A model generated the notes under the pieces. The model was not told the origin of the DNA. It did not search any database and worked only from the letters and a program-made list of their open reading frames with translations. Made by a program: the position numbers and the translations under genes. Of a DNA stretch of 64,000 nucleotides, positions 1 to 6,871 are shown piece by piece. Every line of letters begins with the position of its first letter. Positions within the stretch are counted from its first letter, which is position 1. Origin of the DNA: Paenibacillus turicensis (lineage in GTDB: Bacteria; Bacillota; Bacilli; Paenibacillales; Paenibacillaceae); NCBI RefSeq assembly GCF_017873435.1, contig NZ_JAGGKG010000009.1, forward strand, positions 1 to 64,000, read 5' to 3'.

Positions 1-81
1 AGACGACGAGGTAGATAGGCCTGAGGTGGAAGTACAGTAATGTATGGAGCTGACAGGTACTAATCGGTCGAGGGCTTATCC
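1..81 (+). rRNA. rrl: 23S ribosomal RNA, 3' end (partial)
   Basis: The first bases match the conserved 3' terminus of bacterial 23S rRNA, including the stretch ACTAATCGGTCGAGGGCTTA before the end. The gene enters from outside the left edge. The end is placed at the conserved CTTATCC and is approximate by a few bases. Only about 72 bp separate it from the first tRNA, so no 5S gene can fit behind it. Confidence 0.93.
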
Positions 82-153
82 AATAGTAAAACGCATAGTT
101 TCGTTTCGGATTCAGTTTTCAAGGTACAACCTTGATTTATCTATGAATAATAT

Positions 154-229
154 TCCCTGATAGCTCAGTTGGTAGAGCACTCGACTGTTAATCGAGTTGT
201 CACAGGTTCGAGTCCTGTTCGGGGAGCCA
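154..229 (+). tRNA. tRNA-Asn (anticodon GTT)
   Basis: Complete cloverleaf: the acceptor stem TCCCTGA pairs with TCGGGGA, the anticodon loop reads GTT, the T arm is canonical and CCA is encoded. First tRNA of the cluster behind the 23S gene. Confidence 0.97.
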
Positions 230-232
230 TAT

Positions 233-324
233 GGAGAGGTGTCCGAGTTGGCCGAAGGAGCACGATTGGAAATCGTGTAGGCGTCACAAGCGTCTCGAGG
301 GTTCGAATCCCTCTCTCTCCGCCA
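233..324 (+). tRNA. tRNA-Ser (anticodon GGA)
   Basis: Class II tRNA with a long variable arm (92 nt). The acceptor stem GGAGAGG pairs with the 3' strand, the anticodon is GGA and CCA is encoded. It lies 3 nt after tRNA-Asn. Confidence 0.97.
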
Positions 325-344
325 CTATTATTCAATCCATTTAT

Positions 345-419
345 GGCCCGTTGGTCAAGCGGTTAAGACACCTCCCTTTCACGGAGGTAACAGGGGTTCG
401 ATTCCCCTACGGGTCACCA
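345..419 (+). tRNA. tRNA-Glu (anticodon TTC)
   Basis: Acceptor GGCCCGT, anticodon loop CTTTCAC with anticodon TTC, canonical T arm and encoded CCA. Confidence 0.97.
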
Positions 420-476
420 TTAAAATACTTGCTATCAGAGTGAGTTATATGTTAGAATAAAATGTATATGTTATTT

Positions 477-552
477 GGAGGCTTAGCTCAGCTGGGAGAG
501 CATCTGCCTTACAAGCAGAGGGTCGGGGGTTCGAGCCCCTCAGCCTCCACCA
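477..552 (+). tRNA. tRNA-Val (anticodon TAC)
   Basis: Acceptor GGAGGCT pairs with AGCCTCC, the anticodon is TAC and CCA is encoded. Its last bases are part of a 16-bp tandem duplication that continues into the spacer. Confidence 0.97.
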
Positions 553-576
553 TTTAATATCTCCACCATTTAATAT
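545..576. repeat. 16-bp tandem duplication at the tRNA-Val 3' end
   Basis: The unit CTCCACCATTTAATAT occurs twice in direct succession. The first copy starts inside the tRNA-Val acceptor stem. It probably arose by slippage or unequal exchange and places a second CCA just after the gene. Confidence 0.9.
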
Positions 577-581
577 AATAT

Positions 582-655
<74 letters not shown>

Positions 656-672
656 TTGCAATACCTTAATGT

Positions 673-749
673 GGAGCCGTGGTGTAGAGGCCTAACATGC
701 CTGCCTGTCACGCAGGAGACCGCGGGTTCGAATCCCGTCGGCTCCGCCA
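673..749 (+). tRNA. tRNA-Asp (anticodon GTC)
   Basis: Acceptor GGAGCCG pairs with CGGCTCC, the anticodon is GTC, and CCA is encoded after the discriminator G. Confidence 0.97.
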
Positions 750-781
750 TTATTGAACTAATTGCAGATATAATCTTATAT

Positions 782-857
782 GGCTTGGTAGCTCAGTCGG
801 TAGAGCAAAGGACTGAAAATCCTTGTGTCGGCGGTTCGATTCCGTCCCAAGCCACCA
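782..857 (+). tRNA. tRNA-Phe (anticodon GAA)
   Basis: Acceptor GGCTTGG pairs with CCAAGCC, the anticodon is GAA and CCA is encoded. Confidence 0.97.
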
Positions 858-879
858 TTTAAGTAATACAATAGCATAT

Positions 880-955
<76 letters not shown>

Positions 956-959
956 TTGT

Positions 960-1044
960 GGGGGCTTAGCGAAGTGGCCAAACGCAGCAGACTGTAAATC
1001 TGTTCTCGTCGAGTTCGGTGGTTCGAATCCATCAGCCCCCACCA
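960..1044 (+). tRNA. tRNA-Tyr (anticodon GTA)
   Basis: Class II tRNA with a long variable arm. The acceptor GGGGGCT pairs with AGCCCCC, the anticodon is GTA and CCA is encoded. Confidence 0.97.
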
Positions 1045-1054
1045 GTTTTTTTAT

Positions 1055-1128
1055 AGGGGCATAGTTTAAAGGTAGAACAACGGTCTCCAAAACCGTTGGT
1101 GTGGGTTCAATTCCTGCTGCCCCTGCCA
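1055..1128 (+). tRNA. tRNA-Trp (anticodon CCA)
   Basis: Acceptor AGGGGCA, anticodon CCA in the loop CTCCAAA, discriminator G and encoded CCA. Confidence 0.97.
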
Positions 1129-1150
1129 ATATTACTTTCTTTACATTGTG

Positions 1151-1226
1151 GCGGTCGTGGCGAAGTGGTTAACGCACCGGTTTGTGGATCCGGCATTCGG
1201 GGGTTCAATTCCCCTCGACCGCCCCA
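1151..1226 (+). tRNA. tRNA-His copy 1 (anticodon GTG)
   Basis: Acceptor GCGGTCG pairs with CGACCGC. The G at 1150 can serve as the His-specific G-1, and C73 is followed by an encoded CCA. The anticodon is GTG. The anticodon stem has a T31-T39 mismatch that copy 2 does not have. Confidence 0.95.
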
Positions 1227-1290
1227 TTAATTTAAGATTGTAATACAGAGCCTTATGATCTAATCATTGGGTTGATTTTTTTCTGATGTG

Positions 1291-1363
1291 GCGGTCGTGG
1301 CGAAGGGGTTAACGCACCGGATTGTGGTTCCGGCACTCGTGGGTTCGAAACCCATCGATCGCC
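1291..1363 (+). tRNA. tRNA-His copy 2 (anticodon GTG), no encoded CCA
   Basis: Near-duplicate of the preceding tRNA-His. The acceptor GCGGTCG pairs with CGATCGC, with one G-T pair. The anticodon stem is fully paired (A31-T39) and the anticodon is GTG. C73 is followed by CTTTT, so CCA is not encoded. A G at 1290 can be G-1. Confidence 0.94.
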
Positions 1364-1381
1364 CTTTTGATTACAATATAT

Positions 1382-1456
1382 TGGGGATTAGCCAAGCGGT
1401 AAGGCAACGGACTTTGACTCCGTCACCCATAGGTTCGAATCCTATATCCCCAGCCA
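1382..1456 (+). tRNA. tRNA-Gln (anticodon TTG)
   Basis: Acceptor TGGGGAT pairs with ATCCCCA, the anticodon is TTG and CCA is encoded. Confidence 0.97.
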
Positions 1457-1463
1457 TTTATAT

Positions 1464-1538
1464 GCGGACGTGGCTCAGCGGTAGAGCATCGCCTTGCCAA
1501 GGCGAGGGTCGCGGGTTCGATTCCCGTCGTCCGCTCCA
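1464..1538 (+). tRNA. tRNA-Gly (anticodon GCC)
   Basis: Acceptor GCGGACG pairs with CGTCCGC, the anticodon is GCC, the discriminator is T and CCA is encoded. Confidence 0.97.
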
Positions 1539-1543
1539 TATAC

Positions 1544-1617
1544 GGCGCCATAGCCAAGTGGTAAGGCACAGCTCTGCAAAAGCTTTATCCCCAGTTCAAA
1601 TCTGGGTGGCGCCTCCA
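1544..1617 (+). tRNA. tRNA-Cys (anticodon GCA)
   Basis: Acceptor GGCGCCA pairs with TGGCGCC, the anticodon is GCA, the discriminator is T and CCA is encoded. Last intact tRNA before the inserted element. Confidence 0.97.
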
Positions 1618-1623
1618 TTTTTA

Positions 1624-1671
1624 TTACACATGCGGGAGTGGCGGAATCGGCAGACGCACAGGACTTAAAAT
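1624..1671. repeat. attL: left copy of 48-bp direct repeat (5' part of tRNA-Leu)
   Basis: These 48 bp are identical to 17839-17886. They cover 8 bp upstream plus the first 40 nt of a tRNA-Leu(TAA), through the anticodon. To the right of the repeat the sequence no longer resembles tRNA, so 1632-1671 is a dead 5' tRNA fragment. The integrase gene begins 150 bp further on, as expected for an attachment site. Confidence 0.95.
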
Positions 1672-1775
1672 TATGTCGTTCTGTTCGCGCTATTTCTAAA
1701 CTATCCGTAAGGCTTTACGGTACTTGTAACGCAAGGATTACGCATACTATTATGATACGCTATATATAATCCGAG

Positions 1776-1816
1776 AACGTCTCCTAACGTACATTTTACG
1801 AAAGGAGGCGTTTTTT
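1776..1816 (+). terminator. terminator overlapping the integrase RBS
   Basis: Arms AACGTCTCCT (1776-1785) and AGGAGGCGTT (1803-1812) pair with one G-T, and six T follow. The right arm contains the AAAGGAGG ribosome-binding site of int. Transcripts arriving from the rRNA/tRNA operon would be terminated here and their int Shine-Dalgarno hidden. A smaller hairpin CCGTAA/TTACGG lies at 1705-1720. Confidence 0.7.
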
Positions 1817-1819
1817 GCG

Positions 1820-2791
1820 TTGTCTAATGTTAATAGGGTTCGCCGTACAAACGCTATATCAGCGCCCGCTAACGGACTAGCTCACGCCCTTGAATCTACG
1901 GATTTTGACGCAGCTATCTCCGCGTTATTACGTGATTGTAAGGAGCGTAACTTATCCATACGCACGTCCGAGTATTACGAGGATATTTTAACGATGTTAG
2001 CACGAGAGTTAAAAGAACGACATATTTATCGACCGATTGACGTTAAGAAGACACACATTATGGAGATAATCACGGATAAGCGGGAGCGGGAAGGAAAAGC
2101 AGACGCAACTATGAACAAGTATATTCGTGGGTGGCGAGCTTTCTTTAACTTTTTACGCGCAGAGGGTCACATAACGGACTCACCGTTTGATACGATCCGC
2201 GAGATCAAGTCAGAAAAAAAGATTATACAAACGTTTACAGAGGATCAGATTAAAAAATTAATGTCCGTCCCAAATCGAAATACCTTCACGGGGTTTAGGG
2301 ATGCGGTCATAATGTTACTTATGCTCGATACGGGCCTTAGGCTAGAGGAGGTAGAAGGCATTAGGATCGACAATATTTACTGGAAAGAGCGTCAAATCAA
2401 GGTTCGAGGAAAGGGAAATAAAGAAAGACTCGTTCCTTTTTCGCCTAAATTAGATGAACAACTACGTGAATATGTCGCGCATCGTGGATTATTAGAACAC
2501 GATTTTGTATTCGTTAATATTGATAACAAACCATTTAAGCGGAGAGGCATTCAGCAAGCAATAAAGAACATTGGGGCCGAGGCGGGTATAAAGGGAGTAC
2601 GGGTTTCGCCACACACGTTTAGACATACCTTTAGTAAAATGTATATTATGCAAGGTGGTGACGCTTTTAGTCTACAGAAAATATTGGGTCACACCTCGTT
2701 AGATGTCGTGAGGATATATGTCAACCTTTTCGGTGTAGACTTATCCGGTCAGCACACGAAATATAGTCCGTTAAATAACCTAGACATCTAG
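1820..2791 (+). CDS. int: tyrosine recombinase / phage integrase
   Basis: 323-residue site-specific recombinase expected to join and separate the element at the tRNA-Leu attachment site. The N-terminal part (about 30-120) looks like a SAM-like core-binding domain. The C-terminal catalytic domain shows the complete set of active residues: R174, K198, H265-x-x-R268, H291 and the nucleophile Y300. The start is TTG at 1820 behind AAAGGAGG (1801-1808); no in-frame ATG is nearby. The Shine-Dalgarno is buried in a terminator hairpin. The gene lies directly beside attL, as usual for tRNA-targeting phages and islands, and a terminator follows at 2869. Confidence 0.96.
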   Translation: MSNVNRVRRTNAISAPANGLAHALESTDFDAAISALLRDCKERNLSIRTSEYYEDILTMLARELKERHIYRPIDVKKTHIMEIITDKREREGKADATMNKYIRGWRAFFNFLRAEGHITDSPFDTIREIKSEKKIIQTFTEDQIKKLMSVPNRNTFTGFRDAVIMLLMLDTGLRLEEVEGIRIDNIYWKERQIKVRGKGNKERLVPFSPKLDEQLREYVAHRGLLEHDFVFVNIDNKPFKRRGIQQAIKNIGAEAGIKGVRVSPHTFRHTFSKMYIMQGGDAFSLQKILGHTSLDVVRIYVNLFGVDLSGQHTKYSPLNNLDI

Positions 2792-2868
2792 CCTATGTTT
2801 TTACGGAGGATTAACGGGAAATTAGCAATTATAAGCGTTCGGACGTATAAATAGTAGGAAGACGACAA

Positions 2869-2916
2869 AGAGGCGTAGATTTGCGGGAATATTCCGTAGG
2901 TCTGCGCCTCTTTTTT
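2869..2916 (+). terminator. rho-independent terminator after int
   Basis: Arms AGAGGCGTAGA and TCTGCGCCTCT with one G-T pair, loop of about 20 nt, then a run of T. It separates int from the convergent repressor gene. Confidence 0.85.
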
Positions 2917-2922
2917 CGTTTA

Positions 2923-3159
2923 TTATTCGAGTCCGCTTAAATCTACGGCCGTTCTATCGGGATTATACTCGATTAAATCGCCGGGAGTAACGTTTAGACC
3001 TCTACACAAACCTTCTAATGTATCATAGTCAATTCTTTTTGTGGCGTTGGCCGATAGAGAAGTTATGGTATTACGACTTACGCCGGTTAGTTCTACCACT
3101 TCCTTATTGCTTAAACCTCTTTCTTTCATAATATCTCCTAGACAACATCTAATAGACAT
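2923..3159 (-). CDS. XRE-family repressor-like DNA-binding protein
   Basis: 78-residue helix-turn-helix protein of the Cro/CI (XRE, YozG-like) type. The HTH spans about residues 14-40 (KERGLSNKEVVELTGVSRNT). The start at 3159 was chosen over an upstream in-frame codon because GGGAGG lies 6 nt in front of it. It is transcribed leftward, toward int, from a promoter whose -10 box overlaps that of the rightward early promoter. This is the arrangement of a lysogeny switch, so this is the likely repressor, although it is small for a CI-type protein and lacks a peptidase or oligomerisation domain. Confidence 0.85.
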   Translation of the reverse strand: MSIRCCLGDIMKERGLSNKEVVELTGVSRNTITSLSANATKRIDYDTLEGLCRGLNVTPGDLIEYNPDRTAVDLSGLE

Positions 3160-3193
3160 GAGAAACCTCCCGAAAATATTTATGCACAATATG

Positions 3194-3244
3194 TTGACAT
3201 GCTGAAATAAAAGATGTAATATTAAAACATGCACAAGAAGTCAA
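3194..3244. promoter_or_regulatory. overlapping divergent promoters and repeats (lysis-lysogeny switch)
   Basis: Rightward promoter: TTGACA (3194-3199), 17-bp spacer, TAATAT (3217-3222). Leftward promoter: TTGACT (complement of 3239-3244), 17-bp spacer, TATTAC (complement of 3216-3221). The two -10 boxes overlap, so the promoters exclude each other. Direct repeats ATGCACAA (3182 and 3229) and inverted ATGTTGAC/GTCAACAT (3191, 3240) flank them and are likely repressor operators. Confidence 0.75.
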
Positions 3245-3333
3245 CATCTTGACTTAAACAGTATATCATCGATTTACAGAAAAATCTATAACTTTCTGAT
3301 TATTTGCTGTACCCATTTTTAGGAGGCGATTAT

Positions 3334-3429
3334 ATGACGTATAGTAGCGGGCGACTTATTAACGGTAGACTTTACGTCCGCACACGTAGAGGTAACTGGA
3401 TTAATTTACTATTGTTAACTCAAATTTAA
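3334..3429 (+). CDS. small basic phage protein (31 aa), unknown
   Basis: Begins with ATG 8 nt after a strong AGGAGG and encodes 31 residues rich in Arg (SGRLINGRLYVRTRRGNW). It is the first gene of the rightward early operon. Its size, charge and position would suit an excisionase or Cro-like factor, but no domain is recognisable. The strong ribosome-binding site is the main evidence that it is real. Confidence 0.6.
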   Translation: MTYSSGRLINGRLYVRTRRGNWINLLLLTQI

Positions 3430-3441
3430 GGAGGATTTACG

Positions 3442-3681
3442 ATGAAGAAAATTAAAATTGACGGGTGTGACGCGTTCATAATTAAGGAGAACCTAGTTGT
3501 AATAGTTGACATCGAGCGGGGACAAGCGATTCTCACACGTTTATCTGAACTGGACGGCGTTCAGTATCCGAACGCGGATCGCGGCGTACACTTCGAGACT
3601 CCGTTGACTATTCAATCGCTACACAAAATTTTTACCGCTGAAAGTGAACTGGATTTGCTAATTAGCGCAGTTCTCGATTAG
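3442..3681 (+). CDS. hypothetical phage early protein (79 aa)
   Basis: Starts at ATG 3442 behind AAGGAGG and lies 12 bp after the preceding small gene in the same early operon. The product is acidic and without Cys-rich, membrane or HTH motifs; a beta-rich N-terminal half (KIKIDGCDAFIIKENLVVIV) is predicted by eye. No family was recognised. Confidence 0.75.
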   Translation: MKKIKIDGCDAFIIKENLVVIVDIERGQAILTRLSELDGVQYPNADRGVHFETPLTIQSLHKIFTAESELDLLISAVLD

Positions 3682-3700
3682 TTGAGAGGAGGCGGCAAGT

Positions 3701-4033
3701 ATGGAAATAGTAAATGTTGTAGAGTTATACGACGGTCTTGACGTTGTTGGTGAAGTGGGTCGATACGAATTTAAAGCGATTAAAGTGGGACGCACCTCGG
3801 TTCTACGTGCGGATTTGAACCCGCAAGAGACGTGGTTATCGATCGAAAAGGTCGAACGAGTTGGTAGAGAACTCCAAGTAAGCCGCGGAACGGAAGCGAT
3901 GGAAATGTTATTTAGTGTGCCGGGGCATTTGACTATTGATGAAATTGCGGCTATGTCTGCGGTGGACCTTTTGGTTTATTTATCGAAAGCGGGTTCGCTT
4001 ACAACAAGGCAAGGGGAATCGGTCTTATTATGA
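3701..4033 (+). CDS. hypothetical phage early protein (110 aa)
   Basis: ATG at 3701 behind GAGAGGAGGCGG, in the early operon 19 bp after its neighbour. The protein is mixed alpha/beta and soluble; the C-terminal third (LTIDEIAAMSAVDLLVYLSK) is helical. No family was recognised. A structured stretch and a terminator follow it, so it closes the first early transcription unit. Confidence 0.75.
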   Translation: MEIVNVVELYDGLDVVGEVGRYEFKAIKVGRTSVLRADLNPQETWLSIEKVERVGRELQVSRGTEAMEMLFSVPGHLTIDEIAAMSAVDLLVYLSKAGSLTTRQGESVLL

Positions 4034-4104
4034 CGTATAAACTTCTCTAATTCCTGCGACTCGGAGCGGCAACTCCGTTTGGCTAGTCGCATTTATTGAT
4101 AGCT

Positions 4105-4157
4105 AAGAAAGGGTGCGCGGGTGGCTCCGTGATTCAGGCACGCCCTTTCTTTTTTTT
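4105..4157 (+). terminator. terminator of first early operon
   Basis: Arms AAGAAAGGG and CCCTTTCTT with additional inner pairing, followed by eight T. A second hairpin with arms GCGACT/AGTCGC lies upstream at about 4056-4090. Confidence 0.8.
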
Positions 4158-4230
4158 AATGCGAGATTAACAATCGAGCCTAAACGGCTTAGACTATATA
4201 GGAGCAACAAAAAAAAGAGGGGGTTCCATT

Positions 4231-4647
4231 ATGAGTGAATTACGTCGTTTGAGTAAAATTGCAATCGAACAAAAAGCCAGTGTATTAAGTGCGGATCGGG
4301 GCGGCTACTCTCCGACGCATCACGACCTATTCCGTATACACTTACCCGCTCTACAGGAGAAACACAAAAAGGGCGACGCGAGAGACGCGCTCTTTCTTCT
4401 CTTGTATTTACATGCGTGGGTTAATGGGACCGAATCCAATGATTATTATATGTGGGCGTTTCCAACCGTAACGCAAATACACGAGGACACGGGTATACAT
4501 GGCGATAGAATAAGCAAATTATGCGAACTTCTCGAAACGGAAGGGTTACTTATAACAAAGAGAATACCTTGGAATGGGCATACAAAAAAAATGTACTTGC
4601 CACTTTTTTACGCAAGAGAGGTAATTCCCGTAAACGGGGCGGCTTAA
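4231..4647 (+). CDS. winged-helix protein, replication-initiator-like
   Basis: 138-residue protein with good RBS (AGAGGGGG). Residues about 45-125 read as a winged helix-turn-helix: helix (DALFLLLYLHAWVNG), recognition region (TVTQIHEDTGIHGDRISKLC) and wing (EGLLITKRIPWNGHTKKMYL). This resembles the N-terminal DNA-binding part of DnaD/RepA_N-like replication proteins of phages and theta plasmids. Repeats in and just after the 3' end of the gene (4622-4719) could be its binding sites or an origin. The assignment to replication is inference; it could also be a transcription factor. Confidence 0.65.
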   Translation: MSELRRLSKIAIEQKASVLSADRGGYSPTHHDLFRIHLPALQEKHKKGDARDALFLLLYLHAWVNGTESNDYYMWAFPTVTQIHEDTGIHGDRISKLCELLETEGLLITKRIPWNGHTKKMYLPLFYAREVIPVNGAA

Positions 4648-4719
4648 TTCCCGTTTATAGGAATCGAGTTAATCGTGTTTATAGGATTATAATAATAACG
4701 AATTTAACAATAACGAATT
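4622..4719. repeat. direct-repeat cluster, candidate origin of the element
   Basis: Three pairs of direct repeats in under 100 bp: TAATTCCCGT (4622, 4645), GTTTATAGGA (4653, 4677) and AATAACGAATT (4694, 4709), ending in an AT-rich tract. They overlap the end of the winged-helix gene, a common place for iterons of a replication initiator. Confidence 0.5.
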
Positions 4720-4849
4720 AATAATAATAAACATTACGCCTCATTATTCAGTCGTTTCACTCCTTCATTTTCGGCGGCCTATTATTTAAAAAAGAGATAG
4801 ACGCAGTTAATTAATAGTTCCTGAACGGAAGTGAAGGTGAGGAACGATA

Positions 4850-5764
4850 GTGACGAAAGGTTACGTAATAGTATGTCATTCTACTAGGGAGAAGATTAAT
4901 GTGCGGTTTATTGAAGCCATCCAAAAGTATCAACAAACGGGAGACAGTGTCGTTTTTACAATAATTCGCGATGCTATGAGCATTGATTATATGAACTCAC
5001 AAACGGGTATGAAATTCGAGAAGCCCGAAATGTATGTCGCCTTTCGGTGCTTACGTCTTCTTAGGGGATTTTTAGCGACTATTAAATATACACTTACTGA
5101 TTACGGGCTTCACTCAAGCAGAGATACGCCGGAGCATATTTTTTCGGAGTTCTCGGCGGCTATAAAGGGCTGGACGGGGATTGATTTAACTGTGGAGAAC
5201 TTCACGGAACATGAGGATTATCTTTCTAGGTATCTCCCAACATTCAACGACTTAAGACGTGCCTATGAAAGAATAATCGGCGTCCGACCTACGTTGTGGC
5301 AACTTTTTACGGAGGAAATTGTAGAAGAGAATTGGATCGAACTACAAAAGGCACTAGAGTACGCTATCCGGCGGGTTGATACCTCTCGATCAGAGCGAGA
5401 AATTGTCCGCTATATAAACAGTGCCACACGTACGGCGTATTATCGTAATCAGTTTGAGGGAATGCGACGAGTTCGCCGAGGCGGAAAGACGAGGTATGTC
5501 GTGCCTACCTACTACGGACCAATTTACACTATTTTCGGAAGAGCTAACTTTGACTTAGACTCAATTACTAAGAGGCAATCTAAACTAATTGATCGCATAA
5601 TCGAAATAGTGAGGGAGGATCATGCTAAAGGTGAGACGGATAGATACAACGTCGATTTGCGAGGAGGCTATAGAATAAAGAATCGCTATATTGCGGACCG
5701 GATCGGAGTGCACGAGGCAAGTTTAAGTCGAGCACTAGCAAAAATAAAAAGTGTTAAACAATGA
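4850..5764 (+). CDS. sigma-factor-like late regulator (304 aa)
   Basis: GTG start behind GTGAGGAA. The middle (about 160-210) resembles sigma-70 region 2 (FTEEIVEENWIELQKALEYA ... VRYINSATRTAYYRN). The C-terminus (about 270-300) is a helix-turn-helix like region 4 (NRYIADRIGVHEASLSRALA). The N-terminal 150 residues match nothing known to me. The order region 2 then region 4 after a long N-terminal extension suggests a divergent phage sigma or anti-terminator that switches on the downstream late block. The protein sits between two terminators as its own unit. Function is inferred from motif shape only. Confidence 0.6.
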   Translation: MTKGYVIVCHSTREKINVRFIEAIQKYQQTGDSVVFTIIRDAMSIDYMNSQTGMKFEKPEMYVAFRCLRLLRGFLATIKYTLTDYGLHSSRDTPEHIFSEFSAAIKGWTGIDLTVENFTEHEDYLSRYLPTFNDLRRAYERIIGVRPTLWQLFTEEIVEENWIELQKALEYAIRRVDTSRSEREIVRYINSATRTAYYRNQFEGMRRVRRGGKTRYVVPTYYGPIYTIFGRANFDLDSITKRQSKLIDRIIEIVREDHAKGETDRYNVDLRGGYRIKNRYIADRIGVHEASLSRALAKIKSVKQ

Positions 5765-5830
5765 CGTATTAATTTAATAAGTGAGAAACAAGCGGGGGAA
5801 ATTTTCATAATATGTTTGATTTTAATATAA

Positions 5831-5870
5831 GTAACCATGCCGAGTGCCTGACGGTGTGGTTACTTTTTTA
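5831..5870 (+). terminator. terminator after the sigma-like gene
   Basis: Arms AGTAACCA and TGGTTACT with inner GCCG/CGG pairing, then six T. Confidence 0.85.
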
Positions 5871-5917
5871 TTATTTATTTGTAGCAATAAAATACTACTA
5901 CAAAAGGAGGTAAACCC

Positions 5918-6157
5918 ATGTTATTAACGTCGGAAGTGATTCGTATTTGTCGTATTAATCTCGGAATGTCACAAGGAGAATTAGCTAGAGCTTCGGGAGT
6001 CTCTTGTCCAATGCTCGGCGCGATTGAGCGAGGGGACCGTGCCTTATTGCCCCACGTCGCACGTAGTATCCGCCAAGCTTTAAAGTTAACAGACGCACAG
6101 ATTGACGATATTGTAAAAGCGCACAAAAGAGTAAATAAAAATGGGAGTGGTATCTAA
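5918..6157 (+). CDS. XRE-family regulator (79 aa)
   Basis: ATG behind AAAAGGAGG. Residues about 5-60 form a classic XRE helix-turn-helix (IRICRINLGMSQGELARASG ... LGAIERGDRALLPHVA). It opens the second gene block of the element, and its stop codon abuts the next start. Probably a Cro-like or middle-gene regulator. Confidence 0.85.
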   Translation: MLLTSEVIRICRINLGMSQGELARASGVSCPMLGAIERGDRALLPHVARSIRQALKLTDAQIDDIVKAHKRVNKNGSGI

Positions 6158-6547
6158 ATGCCCGTTACTGTTACGCAAGATGAACATATTACGGTTGTTA
6201 AGTACGCAGATGATAAGCGTCCGTTAAAGATTGAGCCTTTTGTCCTTGATTGTGCGGAAGACGAATCTATTTTTAAACAAGTTGATTCCTATATAACTAG
6301 GGTATCCAATGCGCCGAGCAACCTTGCAAAAATGGACGAGTCAAAGTTTTACGCATTAGTTGAGCGATTATCCGTAATGGTTTGTAAAGAGTTCTCACCG
6401 TTAAGGACTTGGGGCGTTACGAAACAAGGAATACGTGGGATTGTTTTATTTATTCTTCAAGAGGGGATTGCGGCGGGAGAATGGCCGGAGTATTACCCAG
6501 TATCAAGCGATACTTTCGTCCAAGCGGGGGCTGATTATGTTGAATAA
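6158..6547 (+). CDS. hypothetical phage protein (129 aa)
   Basis: Starts directly after the stop of the XRE gene, so it is translationally coupled. Soluble and acidic N-terminally, with helical C-terminal half (MVCKEFSPLRTWGVTKQGIR). No family recognised. It opens the run of closely packed genes leading toward the tail module. Confidence 0.75.
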   Translation: MPVTVTQDEHITVVKYADDKRPLKIEPFVLDCAEDESIFKQVDSYITRVSNAPSNLAKMDESKFYALVERLSVMVCKEFSPLRTWGVTKQGIRGIVLFILQEGIAAGEWPEYYPVSSDTFVQAGADYVE

Positions 6548-6749
6548 CTCAGTTTGGCGACTTAGCCCGACCACATTAGCGGCCTACACGGAGGATCGCG
6601 AGATCATGCGAAAGATTAGACGATCATATCCGGACTTTACAGAAGCGGCGACTTACGAAAAAGACGGTGTTATATTTGCGCGTCAATATCGTATATCATC
6701 AGATCGCAAGCGGGTTGTTCGTCGTTTATTCAATGTACCAATAACGTAA
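6537..6749 (+). CDS. hypothetical phage protein (70 aa)
   Basis: The start at 6537 was chosen because AGCGGGGGC precedes it and it overlaps the previous stop by 11 nt, as in tightly packed phage operons; an upstream in-frame start would overlap by over 100 nt. Basic protein (many Arg, e.g. REIMRKIRRSYPDF). Function unknown. Confidence 0.65.
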   Translation: MLNNSVWRLSPTTLAAYTEDREIMRKIRRSYPDFTEAATYEKDGVIFARQYRISSDRKRVVRRLFNVPIT

Positions 6750-6871
6750 ATATTGCGGTAAATTACCGCCTTTAATGCTCGGAGGATGTAACACCTTAAC
6801 GGGCTGTTTGTCGTGCCTGAAGTCGTGTAAATTCAACGAAAAGAGTACCGAATATGGAGGGAGGAGAGCGG

